Positions 26,464 through 36,065 of a stretch of 64,000 bases of DNA are shown piece by piece. Positions within the stretch are counted from its first letter, which is position 1. Each line of letters begins with the position of its first letter. The DNA comes from Hoyosella sp. YIM 151337 (GTDB lineage: Bacteria > Actinomycetota > Actinomycetes > Mycobacteriales > Mycobacteriaceae), in assembly GCF_026041215.1 (NCBI RefSeq), contig NZ_JAPEIQ010000023.1, forward strand, positions 1 through 64,000, written 5' to 3'. Below the pieces are notes generated by a model. That model did no database searches. It saw only the letters and a list, made by a program, of their open reading frames with translations, and was not told the origin of the DNA. The translations under genes and the position numbers were made by a program.

Positions 26464-27450
26464 TTACGATCCTGCGTGGTGCGTGCTGACCTCGTCGACA
26501 AATCGCGCGATCTCGTCGAGGGCATCAGATGCGGCCCGCGACACCCTGTGCGCGATCTGAAACACATGTATCTTCCGGTGGTACAGACTCAGCCGTCCGT
26601 TCCCGCCAACCGCGTTGAGCTTCTCGACGTAGTGCTCAGCATCCCCGGTCAACAACTCGGCATCGCTCGCTTGCACAAGCACCGGCGGCATGACAGTCAG
26701 GTCGTCGTTCGTCAGCAGAAGTTCGGGGTCGGACGGTGCGACACCGCGCCAGTGGGGTTCCATCAACGCCCGCCCGGCATCGGTAAAGTGCACCGGTGCT
26801 TTCGGGTGCTTGCTGGTGAGCCAGCGTTTGCTCATCGACATGGTGGGGTCGACCACGGGCGACAGCGCGACAACACCCGCAGGAACGGGCAAGCCAGCCC
26901 GGTCAGCTCGGGGTGGCAGACCCAGCGCGAGGTGACCTCCGGCAGAGTCTCCGCACACAACGATGTCTTCGGCGCTGACACCAGAGTCGAGGAGCCAGGC
27001 GTAGGCGCGCAGCACGTCGTCGACAGCAGCAGGGTAGGGGTACTCGGGAGCCCTGCGGTAATCCAGCGAGAAAACGGGACGCTTCGTACGGGCTGACAGT
27101 TCACTGGTCAGTCCGCGGTGCGACCGCGGCGATCCCACCACGAACCCGCCGCCATGGACGTACAGCAGCACCGCAGCATCGCGCGGACCAGACCCAGGGC
27201 GCTCCACCCACTCGCCACGCACCTGACCGTCCCGGAAGCGCACGCGGACTTGCTCAACGCGCGTAGCCGGATCGGCCCGCAGGTTGGGCCGGGTCATGTA
27301 ACGCTCAAGCATGAGGCGCATGGCACGAACCTCTGCCATCGTGATCGTGCCGCGCGTACCGAGTCGCCGCGCATACCGCCCGGCCGCGCTCCGGCCGCTG
27401 GTCATGGCAGCGCGGCGAAAGTGATCCAGCCTAATTACGGTTGGGCGCAT
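26464..27450 (-). CDS. Alpha/beta hydrolase, hormone-sensitive lipase family (Lip/NlhH-like esterase)
   Basis: About 328 residues with the HSL-family layout: oxyanion motif HGGG (VHGGGFVVG), nucleophile in GDSAGG, acid residue in VQASDAELL, and His in the C-terminal KIHVFQIAH. It should hydrolyse short or medium acyl esters. The frame is open to 27732, but ATG 27450 is the plausible start because the extension has no family similarity. Lip-type esterases are numerous in Mycobacteriales. No neighbour indicates the substrate. Confidence 0.85.
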   Translation of the reverse strand: MRPTVIRLDHFRRAAMTSGRSAAGRYARRLGTRGTITMAEVRAMRLMLERYMTRPNLRADPATRVEQVRVRFRDGQVRGEWVERPGSGPRDAAVLLYVHGGGFVVGSPRSHRGLTSELSARTKRPVFSLDYRRAPEYPYPAAVDDVLRAYAWLLDSGVSAEDIVVCGDSAGGHLALGLPPRADRAGLPVPAGVVALSPVVDPTMSMSKRWLTSKHPKAPVHFTDAGRALMEPHWRGVAPSDPELLLTNDDLTVMPPVLVQASDAELLTGDAEHYVEKLNAVGGNGRLSLYHRKIHVFQIAHRVSRAASDALDEIARFVDEVSTHHAGS

Positions 27451-27520
27451 AGCTCGATAGTGCCACAGGCCGGTTTTCCCGGACGCTCGTACTGCTCGGC
27501 CGGCGGCGACGCCTGGTCTA

Positions 27521-27964
27521 TCAGGGCGCTGAGCGTGCCGACCACGCTGTCCACCCGGCTGGCTCGATGATGATCGCGGGACCGGCAGGCGGATCCTCGC
27601 TGTACTGCGAGTACTTGCCCGCCAGTGCGTCGAGGGCGCGCGCCCGTTCTTGGCCGTCCTCAGCGATCCGCCCACGGCCGTCAACCCGTACCCACCACAG
27701 TCGCGTCCAATCGTCGTCGTAATGGTCGACAATGAGGCTCACCGCCGGGTTGGTGCGCAGATTGCGGAGGCGCTGAAGGTTGTTCGTCCGTTTGGGTTTC
27801 GAGTCGATCGCGGTGACGACCTCTTCATCTGCCACCGCGAAGGTAATGGGTACGACGTGGGGCGTCCCGTCCGGACGAACCGTCGCAAGCCTGGCCACTT
27901 TCGCAGCGGCAAATCGCTGACGCGGGGAATCGGGAGGCAAACCCGCACCGGTGGTGGTAGGCAT
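27521..27964 (-). CDS. PPOX-class F420-dependent oxidoreductase family protein (TIGR03668-like)
   Basis: A 147-residue split-barrel protein of the pyridoxamine-phosphate-oxidase-like fold. The signature RLATVRPDGTPHVVPI is followed by VTAIDSKPKRTNNLQRLRNLRTNPAVSLIVDHYDDDWTRLWWVRVDG, which is characteristic of the actinobacterial F420-linked group. Such proteins bind FMN or F420 and the substrate is mostly unknown. It lies next to a flavin-dependent monooxygenase-like gene on the other strand. Confidence 0.88.
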   Translation of the reverse strand: MPTTTGAGLPPDSPRQRFAAAKVARLATVRPDGTPHVVPITFAVADEEVVTAIDSKPKRTNNLQRLRNLRTNPAVSLIVDHYDDDWTRLWWVRVDGRGRIAEDGQERARALDALAGKYSQYSEDPPAGPAIIIEPAGWTAWSARSAP

Positions 27965-28000
27965 ATTTCCAGTGTGCTCGACTCAGAGAGAAGGTGCAGC

Positions 28001-28864
28001 ATGCAGGTCGGAATCGGACTTCCCAACGCAGTACCAGGCGCAACTGGCCGCGGCCTGATCGAATGGGCGCGCCGCGCAGACCAGGCTGGGTTCAGCTCAC
28101 TCGGCTCCATCGGCGCGGTGTCGTATCCCAGTTATGAAGAGCTCACGGTCTTTGCTGCGGCGGGCGCGGTGACCGAGCGAATCCGCTTCTTCACAAACGT
28201 ACTGATCGCCCCGCCGCGAAGCGCTGCCGAGCTAGCGAAGCAGGCTGCGACGGTCGACCAACTCACGAACGGCAGGCTCACCCTCGGATTGGGTGTGGGC
28301 TGGCGCGAGTCTGACTTTTTGCTCACCGGCCGAGACTTTGACGGCCGCGGTGCGGCCTTCGACGAAATGTTGCCGGCCTTGTACCGCTCGTGGCGTGGCG
28401 AAGCGCTCGACCCGGCGGCACGCCCAGCATCCCCGCCCCCTGTGCAGTCACCGATTCCAGTCATGATCGGCGGCACGACCCAGGCAGCGATCAGGCGCGT
28501 CGTCGACCATGGGGCTGGCTGGACTGCGGGCGGGCTGCCGCCCGATGCGGTCAGTGAATTCGCCACGAAGGTGCGAACAGCATGGCAGGCTGCCGGGCGC
28601 GACGGTGAACCGTACATCACAGCGCTTGTTTACTTCGGTCTCGGCGACACTGAGCAACAGTCTCGCGAAAGCGTGCTCGACTACTACAAACCGATGGGTG
28701 ACGACGTTGCTCAGATGATCGCGGGGAGTGTGCTGCGCAGTGCCGAAGCCATTCAAGGCGCGATACAGGCGTATGAGGCGACAGGCGCGCACGAGCTGAT
28801 CTTCGCGCCAACGGTGTCCGCAGTCGACCAGGTTGATCTGCTTGCGAACGTCGTGTTCGGATAA
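28001..28864 (+). CDS. LLM-class flavin/F420-dependent oxidoreductase
   Basis: A 287-residue TIM-barrel oxidoreductase of the luciferase-like group. Landmarks are MQVGIGLPNAVPGATG at the start, RIRFFTNVLIAPPRSAAELAKQAATVDQLTNGRLTLGLGVGWRESDF, and IPVMIGGTTQAAIRRV. It may use F420H2 or FMN. ATG 28001 is chosen because GAGAGAAGG precedes it; a longer open frame upstream is antisense to the PPOX gene. The two genes are divergent and close, so a shared control region is possible. Confidence 0.88.
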   Translation: MQVGIGLPNAVPGATGRGLIEWARRADQAGFSSLGSIGAVSYPSYEELTVFAAAGAVTERIRFFTNVLIAPPRSAAELAKQAATVDQLTNGRLTLGLGVGWRESDFLLTGRDFDGRGAAFDEMLPALYRSWRGEALDPAARPASPPPVQSPIPVMIGGTTQAAIRRVVDHGAGWTAGGLPPDAVSEFATKVRTAWQAAGRDGEPYITALVYFGLGDTEQQSRESVLDYYKPMGDDVAQMIAGSVLRSAEAIQGAIQAYEATGAHELIFAPTVSAVDQVDLLANVVFG

Positions 28865-29001
28865 AAGCAAACGCAAGTAGCGTCGGAACCCTCGCTTTGA
28901 CCTGACCCCTCCTTCTGGTGATAGCGGTCAAATACTGTCCTATGTGTCTGGCACAGTGAGCGGAGCAGATCAGGAATTGTTGAAGGGTAAGGACGGCGGC
29001 T

Positions 29002-29439
29002 ATGTCCCACGAGATCCAGGTGACGTTCGACTGCGGTGACCCGGCGGCGCTCGCGAGGTTCTGGGCTGACGCCCTTGGATATCAGATTCAGGAGCCTCCG
29101 CCGGGCTTCGACAGTTGGGACGCGGCGCTGGCGGCCATGGGCATCCCGCCTGAACGCCGCAACGACGCGTCTGCACTCATCGATCCAGAAGGACGCGGTC
29201 CGCGGATCTTTTTCCAGCGCGTGCCTGAGGGGAAGGCTGCGAAGAACCGGGTACATCTCGACGTTCGCGCAGCACCGGGATTAACCGGCGACGAGCGTAT
29301 GGCAGCACTTGAAGAATCGTGCGCTCGACTCGCTGAACTCGGGGCGACCCGGATCGCACGATACGAGCCTGCCCCGCCGCTTCAGGCGGGGCACATCGTG
29401 TGCACCGACCCGGAAGGCAATGAGTTCTGCCTAGATTGA
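29002..29439 (+). CDS. VOC-superfamily protein (glyoxalase-like)
   Basis: A 145-residue protein with two VOC modules: an N-terminal half starting QVTFDCGDPAALARFWADALGY and a C-terminal half ending IVCTDPEGNEFCLD, the usual Glyoxalase_6 pattern. The substrate is unknown. It overlaps the next gene's open frame at its very end, but the preferred start of that gene is 32 bases further on. Confidence 0.85.
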   Translation: MSHEIQVTFDCGDPAALARFWADALGYQIQEPPPGFDSWDAALAAMGIPPERRNDASALIDPEGRGPRIFFQRVPEGKAAKNRVHLDVRAAPGLTGDERMAALEESCARLAELGATRIARYEPAPPLQAGHIVCTDPEGNEFCLD

Positions 29440-29471
29440 GAGTAGGTGACAATCGAGACGGGGAGACAGTT

Positions 29472-30593
29472 GTGCCGGATCATCTCGAAGTGCTGGTTGC
29501 GTTGTGTCTCGGGCCACGCGTCCCCATCAGTGGCACGATACGGGCCTGGCGCGACGTCGAAGAAGGAATGCACTTGTACTACGGGAGCTATTTCGGCGAA
29601 CAACCTCTCGTGCTCTCCCTTTTGACTCCCGACGGAAATCTTCGCGTCACGCGATCGGGAGCCAAAGTCCGAATCGACACCGCCGATGGCACGCCACTGT
29701 TTCGATCAGACGGTCACTCTGCGTGGCACTTTCGCAACGACCGCTCCGACCCGCGAGTGACGTCTCCTGCCCGGGTGCGGTTCCTCGGCCCTGGCCGCGA
29801 ACTCGCCCTGTCGAGCGAGGAGGATCGGTGGGCGAACGAGCGGTGGATCAGACCGGTGGGGCCGGTCGAAGGGGTTGAGTTCCTGGGGAGGCCATGCTGG
29901 GAATTCAACCTTGCTCCGCCGCGCCCCTCGCCACGGTCACGGATGCTGGGCGAGTCCGATTCCGTGCGAACGATCCGGCTGGACGTTCACACGCGAGCTG
30001 TGGTGGCGCAGTACGATCACAATGGTGACTCCGGCGCCGAGTTCGTGAGCTTCCACGTCGATGAGCAACTCCCTGATGCGGTGTTCACATGGCAGGGGAC
30101 GGCAGTAACCGACGACGAAGAGATGGCTTTCCACCAGCGAAAAGCCGAAGACGACCGTCGGCTCGCGGACGAGGCCAACGATTGGTTCCGCAGCAACATC
30201 CTCCAAGGTGATGTCAATCTTCCCGTATTCAAGAGCTTTTCCCTCAAATCCACTCACGTCAACGAGAAAATCGGAGAGGTCAGCGCGGGCCTTTCTTGCT
30301 ATAGCGATTGCTTGACGATCCGGCGAAGGCCACGTTCGAACATGCCCTGGACGCTCCCGCCTATGCGGGACGACTATGCAGGGGTACACGAGGAAAGCCG
30401 TTACGTATGGTCTGCAGGAGCTTTCGATTGGTTGCTGTCGGTGACGCGCGGAGAACTTAGCGCTTCGTCAATCGCTCACCTGCAGCGGTTACTCCACTCG
30501 TCCGAGCAACCGGAGCCGGGGCCCCCGCTTGAACGAATGCACTCGGGCGGGATTGTGGCTATTTCTGCCAATAGCCCGCGCGCAGGGTCCTAA
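29472..30593 (+). CDS. Hypothetical protein of unknown function
   Basis: About 373 residues with no recognised domain. GTG 29472 is chosen because GGGGAG lies just upstream; the frame is open from a TTG at 29436 without a good ribosome site. It is hydrophilic, with many Arg and Asp residues and no signal or membrane segment. It has several beta-strand-like stretches (RVRFLGPGRELALSSE, TIRLDVHTRAVVAQYDHNGD) reminiscent of outer-membrane LolA-like or hypothetical actinobacterial folds. Nothing in the neighbours suggests a role. Confidence 0.6.
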   Translation: MPDHLEVLVALCLGPRVPISGTIRAWRDVEEGMHLYYGSYFGEQPLVLSLLTPDGNLRVTRSGAKVRIDTADGTPLFRSDGHSAWHFRNDRSDPRVTSPARVRFLGPGRELALSSEEDRWANERWIRPVGPVEGVEFLGRPCWEFNLAPPRPSPRSRMLGESDSVRTIRLDVHTRAVVAQYDHNGDSGAEFVSFHVDEQLPDAVFTWQGTAVTDDEEMAFHQRKAEDDRRLADEANDWFRSNILQGDVNLPVFKSFSLKSTHVNEKIGEVSAGLSCYSDCLTIRRRPRSNMPWTLPPMRDDYAGVHEESRYVWSAGAFDWLLSVTRGELSASSIAHLQRLLHSSEQPEPGPPLERMHSGGIVAISANSPRAGS

Positions 30594-30691
30594 GCCCCTC
30601 AGCTTGAGCTGCTTAGAACGAGTATGGCCTTCGCGCCGTGACAAGGAGCAGAATCCAGAGTTAGGCGACCAGCAGCCGGAAGGAGCCGTCG

Positions 30692-31132
30692 ATGGAGGAC
30701 TGGCGGAAGGTCATGCGGGTGGTGTTCGCGCGGCACAGCAATCCGTGGAGCATGTGGACGAGGTGGGCGAGCACACCGCTGATGCTTGTCCCGTTGTGGC
30801 GACGCAGCCAGCGCGACGCCGCGCTGGTGGGCCTATGGATGGCAGTCAACCCGGTGGTGTTCAGCAAGCCCGCGCACGACCGGGCATGGTCGACCCGGGC
30901 GGCGCTTGGTGAGGAGCAGTGGCTCGCCAAGCGGCCGATAGACACCGCGATGGCGGTCAACGTGGGCGCGACCGCCGCCTTGCTGGTCGCGATGGTCGCC
31001 GCCCATCAGCGCCGCGCAGTACCGGCCGCGGCTGCGACAGCACTGGAGATGGGACTGCTGATGGCGTACTGGGAACTGATGGCCCGCTACTACGAACGCA
31101 ACTGTGGCGAGAGCCGAACATCCCGATCATGA
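30692..31132 (+). CDS. Small membrane protein, possible DUF6653
   Basis: A 146-residue protein with hydrophobic segments around STPLMLVPLW, ALVGLWMAVNPVVFSK, VGATAALLVAMVAAH and ALEMGLLMAYWELMA. The start (FARHSNPWSMWTRWA) resembles the DUF6653 family as I recall it; the link is tentative. ATG 30692 is preceded by GGAGCCGTCG, a weak ribosome site. The C-terminal end overlaps no other gene, and the convergent AraC gene stops 17 bases on. Confidence 0.55.
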   Translation: MEDWRKVMRVVFARHSNPWSMWTRWASTPLMLVPLWRRSQRDAALVGLWMAVNPVVFSKPAHDRAWSTRAALGEEQWLAKRPIDTAMAVNVGATAALLVAMVAAHQRRAVPAAAATALEMGLLMAYWELMARYYERNCGESRTSRS

Positions 31133-31149
31133 TCTTGGAGGTGGACCGC

Positions 31150-32112
31150 CTAAGACGATCCAAGGCGCCGCACCGAACCCGGCGAGCGTCCCATCGTCTT
31201 GGTGAAAGCCCGGCTGAACGACGCCTCGGATTGGTACCCGAGCTTCGCGGCAACCGTTGCCACCGTTGAGCCGTCCTCCTGCAAAAGGGCTTCAGCGGCC
31301 TCCATGCGACTGCGCGTTACATACTGCATCGGCGGAGCACCGACAATCTCGGTGAACCGTGCTGCGAAGGCGGATCTCGACATCGCGGCTGTACGCGCGA
31401 GCGAATCGACTGTCCACGGTGCGCCCGGGGAGCGGTGAATCGCGGCGATCACGGGGCCGAGTTGTGGATCGTTCAGCGCGCCCAGCCATCCAGGATGGTT
31501 GCTGGTATCGGTCGCGAGCCAGCAGCGAATCGCTTCGATGACGAGGATGTCAGCGAGTCTGGTGGTGACGGCTTCGCCGCCGGGCCGCAGGTGCCGAAGC
31601 TCCGACGCCATCAAATCGAGAACGTCCCGGACACGTGATCCTCGCTCGTGTGCGGAGTCGATGTGGATCACGGGTGGGAGAACCGCCAGCAACCGGTTGA
31701 CGGTGGGCTGGTGAAAACTGACGACTCCGCAGATCAGCGTGGTGCGCGCGCCGCCGCCACCGCAGCGCAGAATCGAATAGTGATCGCTCACCATTTGCTG
31801 GGGAAGCTGGTCCACCCGCCCGGAGACGGGGGCGTCCGGCTGATTGCACAGGAGATGTCCCCGGCCGTGGGGGACAAGTGCGAGATCGCCAGCGCGGAGA
31901 TATTCGGTGGCTTCTGCGATCTCGAGCCAGCAGCCGCCTTCTGTGACGACATGAAAACTCAGGCAGCCAGCGAAGGGCGGCATCTCTAAGGCCCATGGTG
32001 CTGTGGCCTCCGTGTGCGAATAGAACACGCCTCGCATCCGCAGCAGGTAGAGCGCCTCGGCGAGCGCATCCTGAGGCGTCCAGGGCACCACTGCTGCTGG
32101 ACGAATAGACAT
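31150..32112 (-). CDS. AraC-family regulator with N-terminal cupin domain
   Basis: About 320 residues. The first half is a cupin-type sensor (MPPFAGCLSFHVVTEGGCWLEI, then LRAGDLALVPHGRGHLL), and the last 100 residues are the AraC double helix-turn-helix (SLARTAAMSRSAFAARFTEIVG and VATVAAKLGYQSEASFSRAFTKTMG). It is divergent from the NmrA-type gene 106 bases away and is the likely regulator of it, an arrangement common in actinobacteria. The frame is open to 32346, but ATG 32112 fits the domain start. Confidence 0.88.
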   Translation of the reverse strand: MSIRPAAVVPWTPQDALAEALYLLRMRGVFYSHTEATAPWALEMPPFAGCLSFHVVTEGGCWLEIAEATEYLRAGDLALVPHGRGHLLCNQPDAPVSGRVDQLPQQMVSDHYSILRCGGGGARTTLICGVVSFHQPTVNRLLAVLPPVIHIDSAHERGSRVRDVLDLMASELRHLRPGGEAVTTRLADILVIEAIRCWLATDTSNHPGWLGALNDPQLGPVIAAIHRSPGAPWTVDSLARTAAMSRSAFAARFTEIVGAPPMQYVTRSRMEAAEALLQEDGSTVATVAAKLGYQSEASFSRAFTKTMGRSPGSVRRLGSS

Positions 32113-32218
32113 AGATTCCAGACTACTCGCGATAGATCCTCCACAGAACCACGGATAGCGTGGACGTATCGAACAACGGTCGATGTGAACGCCGTAAAGA
32201 CTATGGAGGAAGATCATC

Positions 32219-32878
32219 ATGAACATTCTGGTAGCTGGTGCCACCGGCGGCTCAGGACGTGCGGTCGTGGCTGAATTGCTGGCACGGGGCCATTCGGTCA
32301 CTGCACTTGCTCGGCACGCTAGCGATCTCACTGCTGCGGGCTCCAATGGCGCATTTCGGGCGGTCGATGGCGACGTTACTGATTCAGCGTTTGTGCGTGA
32401 CGCGGTGAAGGGTCAGGACGCGGTTGTCGTTACCTTAGGGATTAGCGAGAACCCGATGAGAGTGCGTTTACTCGGCCCGAAACACTCTGTGCTGGAAGTA
32501 CGCTCGATCGGGACACGCAATCTGATCGAGGCGATGCGCGCTCATGGCGTTTCTAAACTGATTGTGCAGAGCTCATACGGGGTGGGAGATACGGCGCGAA
32601 AGCTGCGCTGGCTCGATCGGCTCTTCTTCGCCCTGCTCATCAAGCCGCAGATCGCGGACCATGAGAAACAGGAGGCAATGGTGCGATCGAGTGGGCTCGA
32701 CTGGGTTGTCGTCCAGCCCGTCCACCTGAACGATAACCCATCGAGCGGGGCTCCCCACGTTTCCTCCTCCGGCGAGGTGGCGTCATGGTCAGTACCCCGG
32801 GCAACCGTCGCCTCTGCCATCGCCGCGGCTGCGGAAAGCGCTGACTACGTTGGCAATTCAGTGGCGGTGTCAGCTTAG
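32219..32878 (+). CDS. NmrA/atypical SDR NAD(P)-binding protein
   Basis: A 219-residue Rossmann protein. MNILVAGATGGSGRAVVAELLARGHSV carries the GxxGxxG dinucleotide motif, and GVSKLIVQSSYGVGDTARK is the matching SDR strand and helix. Members act as NAD(P)H-binding reductases, isomerases or redox sensors. ATG 32219 follows GGAGGAAGATC. Its end overlaps the GNAT gene on the other strand by 9 bases. The divergent AraC gene probably controls it. Confidence 0.85.
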   Translation: MNILVAGATGGSGRAVVAELLARGHSVTALARHASDLTAAGSNGAFRAVDGDVTDSAFVRDAVKGQDAVVVTLGISENPMRVRLLGPKHSVLEVRSIGTRNLIEAMRAHGVSKLIVQSSYGVGDTARKLRWLDRLFFALLIKPQIADHEKQEAMVRSSGLDWVVVQPVHLNDNPSSGAPHVSSSGEVASWSVPRATVASAIAAAAESADYVGNSVAVSA

Positions 32879-33448
32879 GCTGAGCCGCATCAGCACGCGG
32901 GGAAAGCCGCTCAGGACGGAGTCCGTGTCGGCGACGTGGGTGAATCCCGCGGCCTCGAAGTTCTTTCGGAGTCCGGGATACGCCATCGTCAGGTCTACCT
33001 TCTCGCCTCGATTGTCCAGTGGATATGCTTCGATTGCCGGCGCGCCGCTCTGACGAGCGTAATCTGCTGCGCCGGCAATCAGCGCGTGTGAAACGCCGTG
33101 CCCGCGGTGGCCCGGCCGGACGCGGATGCACCAGAGCGACCACACGGGCAAGTCATCTACGTGCGGAATCTTCCGATTGCGGGCGAATGCGGTGTCGGCG
33201 CGCGGAGCGACCGCTGCCCAGCCCACGGGGGTGTCGCCGTCGTAGGCGAGGACGCCCGGGGGAGGACCATTGCGCATGAGTCCCTCGACGTACGCTCCGC
33301 GCGCCGGTCCGCGCAGCTCGTTGTTGAGCTTCGAGGGCACTCGGTAACTCAGGCACCAGCACACATTCGCGTCGGGACGTTTTGGCCCGACAAGTGCACG
33401 CACATCATCGAAGACAACAGCTGGACGAACGTCGAACGCCTTAGACAT
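32870..33448 (-). CDS. GNAT-family N-acetyltransferase
   Basis: A 192-residue protein with the acetyl-CoA binding motif A in VWSLWCIRVRPGHRGHGVSHALIAGAADYARQSG. A C-terminal strand and helix segment (MAYPGLRKNFEAAGFTHV) follows. The acceptor is unknown. It shares one base with the stop of the VOC gene on the same strand (33448), which indicates translational coupling. Confidence 0.85.
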   Translation of the reverse strand: MSKAFDVRPAVVFDDVRALVGPKRPDANVCWCLSYRVPSKLNNELRGPARGAYVEGLMRNGPPPGVLAYDGDTPVGWAAVAPRADTAFARNRKIPHVDDLPVWSLWCIRVRPGHRGHGVSHALIAGAADYARQSGAPAIEAYPLDNRGEKVDLTMAYPGLRKNFEAAGFTHVADTDSVLSGFPRVLMRLSLS

Positions 33449-34299
33449 CAGGTATTTTCAGGGACGAACTGGTTGGCGCCGAACACCGCTCCAGCGGGGT
33501 CTCGCAACACCGACATCCGCACCCAGGGGGCGTCGGTGGGCGGCAGGATGATTGTGCCGCCGAGCTCGACGGCCTTCGCTGCCGTAGCGTCGGCGTCAGC
33601 GACGCCGAAGGTGATTCCCCAGTGTGGTTGCGTGTCAGCGTCATCAGCAGCGATGGCGGTCAAGCTGGCGACCACATTTTGGAACCCCGCGGGCGCGCCC
33701 ATCTCCGCCATCGCCGCGTTTGTGCCGGGATTGAGCAGTTCGAGGTGATCTCCATAGCCCGGGAGGCTCCACATCTGACCGCCGGGGCCGAGGTCAAGAA
33801 CATCCCATCCGAAGACTGCTCCGTAGAACTGCTTCGCCTTCTCAGGGTCGCGGGTGTAGAGATCGTTGAAGTTCACGCTGCCTGGCTCATTCACGACGGC
33901 AGAACCACGGTGCGCGCGAGGCTCCCACACCATGAACGTCGCACCTTCAGGGTCGGCGCATACTGCCATGCGGCCCTGATCGAGGACATCCCACGGGCCC
34001 ATCAAGACGGTGCCACCGCTGTCTTTCACCTTGGCCGCGGTCGCGTCGGCGCTCTCGACCCAGACATACGTATTCCACACAGGCTTTTTCAAGCCGTCGT
34101 CCGGGAACCCCGTGATCGCTGCAACATCACCGCCGCTCAGGCGACCGATGAGGTACGTCGATTCAGCGTCAGGCGGCATCACGTCCTCGCATTGCCAACC
34201 GAATAGCTTGCTGTAAAATTGGGCCGCGGCGGCAGGATCTGGCTGATTCGTATCGGCCCAGCACGGCACTCCAGGAATGTAACGATCAGGCGCACTCAT
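33448..34299 (-). CDS. Double VOC-domain protein (CFP-30B/27 kDa antigen type)
   Basis: About 283 residues with two glyoxalase-like modules in tandem, each starting with a similar phrase: GVPCWADTNQPDPAAAAQFYSKLFGW, and GSVNFNDLYTRDPEKAKQFYGAVFGW. It matches mycobacterial proteins of the 27-kDa antigen Cfp30B group. The function is unknown. ATG 34299 is chosen because GAGGAAGG lies 8 bases upstream; a TTG at 34305 is in frame. The GNAT gene follows directly. Confidence 0.86.
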   Translation of the reverse strand: MSAPDRYIPGVPCWADTNQPDPAAAAQFYSKLFGWQCEDVMPPDAESTYLIGRLSGGDVAAITGFPDDGLKKPVWNTYVWVESADATAAKVKDSGGTVLMGPWDVLDQGRMAVCADPEGATFMVWEPRAHRGSAVVNEPGSVNFNDLYTRDPEKAKQFYGAVFGWDVLDLGPGGQMWSLPGYGDHLELLNPGTNAAMAEMGAPAGFQNVVASLTAIAADDADTQPHWGITFGVADADATAAKAVELGGTIILPPTDAPWVRMSVLRDPAGAVFGANQFVPENT

Positions 34300-34473
34300 T
34301 CTCAAAACCTTCCTCGTTGATGAACTGCTGATCTCATCCTGCCCCCTGTAGCGGACAGGTTACGTCCTGAATTCGCACATATTCGGAAAATGTTGGCGCC
34401 TGCAGTTTTGCCGTGGGTAACCGCGCCACGTGCGACCATGGATTCTGTGCCAGTCGGATGAATCGAGTTCAGC

Positions 34474-36051
34474 ATGCACGCGTCTCACACCGGCAACCGG
34501 CGGACTCTCGCAGCCACTGTGGGGGCGGCCGGGATCGCGCAGCTCCCCACCGCAGCAATCGTGGTCGCCCTCGCTTCGATACACAACGAATTCGGCACTT
34601 CGCTCGAAGCACTGCAATGGACGGTCACCGCGTTCCTCATTCCCTACGCCGCATTGATGATTGTTTCAGGACGCGTGGCCGATGTATTCGGGCGCAGAAA
34701 GGTACTCATTGCCGGCACTGGGGCGTTCGTCGGCGGTTCCGCGCTGGCCGCGATTTCGGTGGACGCACCAATGCTCATCGCGTGCATCGCGATATCCGGA
34801 GCAGGTGCCGCCGCCATGATCCCGTCGTCGATGTCCGTCATCACCGACGTCTTTTTTGACGCCGAACGTGCACTTGCGATCGGCATGTGGGGCGGGGCTA
34901 CGGAGCTTGTGTCGGGAGTGGGCATTCTGATCGGCGGGGTGCTGATCGAACTGCTCGGGTGGCGGGCAATCTTCGTGGTCTGCATCCTCATTGGAACCGC
35001 GATCCTCGTCACCGTCATCATTGCGACCCCAGAGTCGCGGGATCCAGATGCGCCGCGACGTATCGACTATTTCGGGGCGGCAATATCAGTGTTCATGCTG
35101 TCCGTGCTGAGTCTGGCTCTCATTCAGGGACCAAGCTGGGGGTTTGGGGCGCCCTCGACTGTGGCGCTGTTCGTGCTTTCCGCTGTGGCAGCGGGACTAT
35201 TCGTCTTTGTCGAACTTCGCGTTCCGTTTCCGGTCATCGATTTCAGCCTTCTGAGGCGGCGGAACTTCACAGGTTCGCTGGTCGTCATTTTCGCGCTCGA
35301 CTTCTCGCTCGGTGCGCTGCTGTTCTTCTTGCCGTTGTTTTTCCAGCAAATGGTCGGTTACTCGGCGATCTTCACCGGCGTCGTGCTTCTGCCCCTGACA
35401 GGGCTGATGGTGCTCGGTTCACCGCTCGGCGGGAAGATCGCCGCGAAAGTCGGTCCACGCCCGCCGATCGTTGTGGGTCTTGGTCTGATGTCCCTGGGGA
35501 TCTTCCTGATGACACGGTTGACCACCGAGACGACGGTGTCGCAGCTGTGGTTGCCGACGGCGATCATCGGTTTTGGCACGGGCCTGGCATTGACGCCGAT
35601 GAACCTGGCCGCCATGAATGCTGTGAACCCCGAACGTGCGGGTGCGGCTTCCGGACTGCTCGTCACCCTCAGCGGGCTCGGCGCGACGATGGGCGTCGCG
35701 ATCACCGGTGCGCTGTTCAACGAGTTGCAGGCAAACCGGGTGGTTTCGCTGTTAGCTGGTCACGGGGTGACTGTCACCGAGGCGCAGGCGCGTAATCTCA
35801 CGGGACTGCTGGCCGATACGCCGCGTGCGCGAGCAGAACTCGCGCGAACTGTCGGTGTCAATGAGGCAGAAGCGATCGAAGTTGTGCGAGAGGCGTTCGT
35901 CGCGGCTTTGAGCAGCAGCCTGTTTATCTCGGTGGCGCTTGTCGGTGTCAGCATGCTTCTCACCATCGCGGTGATGCGAAAGGAACCTGCCGCGCCTGCT
36001 GGCGCGCGCGAACCGGCGGGCGTACCGCCGTTTCGCCCAGCGCAGCCGTAA
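34474..36051 (+). CDS. MFS multidrug efflux transporter (DHA2/EmrB-QacA type)
   Basis: A 525-residue membrane protein with about 14 spans. The first loop has the DHA2 motif A-like sequence (GRVADVFGRRKVL) after LQWTVTAFLIPYAALM. Motif C-like GAGAAAMIPSSMSVI and later GGKIAAKVGPRPP are also present. It should pump drugs or other amphipathic compounds out of the cell with protons. ATG 34474 was used. No regulator is adjacent. Upstream, 170 bases separate it from the divergent VOC gene. Confidence 0.9.
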   Translation: MHASHTGNRRTLAATVGAAGIAQLPTAAIVVALASIHNEFGTSLEALQWTVTAFLIPYAALMIVSGRVADVFGRRKVLIAGTGAFVGGSALAAISVDAPMLIACIAISGAGAAAMIPSSMSVITDVFFDAERALAIGMWGGATELVSGVGILIGGVLIELLGWRAIFVVCILIGTAILVTVIIATPESRDPDAPRRIDYFGAAISVFMLSVLSLALIQGPSWGFGAPSTVALFVLSAVAAGLFVFVELRVPFPVIDFSLLRRRNFTGSLVVIFALDFSLGALLFFLPLFFQQMVGYSAIFTGVVLLPLTGLMVLGSPLGGKIAAKVGPRPPIVVGLGLMSLGIFLMTRLTTETTVSQLWLPTAIIGFGTGLALTPMNLAAMNAVNPERAGAASGLLVTLSGLGATMGVAITGALFNELQANRVVSLLAGHGVTVTEAQARNLTGLLADTPRARAELARTVGVNEAEAIEVVREAFVAALSSSLFISVALVGVSMLLTIAVMRKEPAAPAGAREPAGVPPFRPAQP

Positions 36052-36065
36052 TGCCCGGACCCCCT

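Noticed and set aside
30600-30625. Short cagcttgagctg hairpin after the hypothetical gene
   Set aside because: The stem is only 4 bases and there is no T run; too weak to call a terminator.
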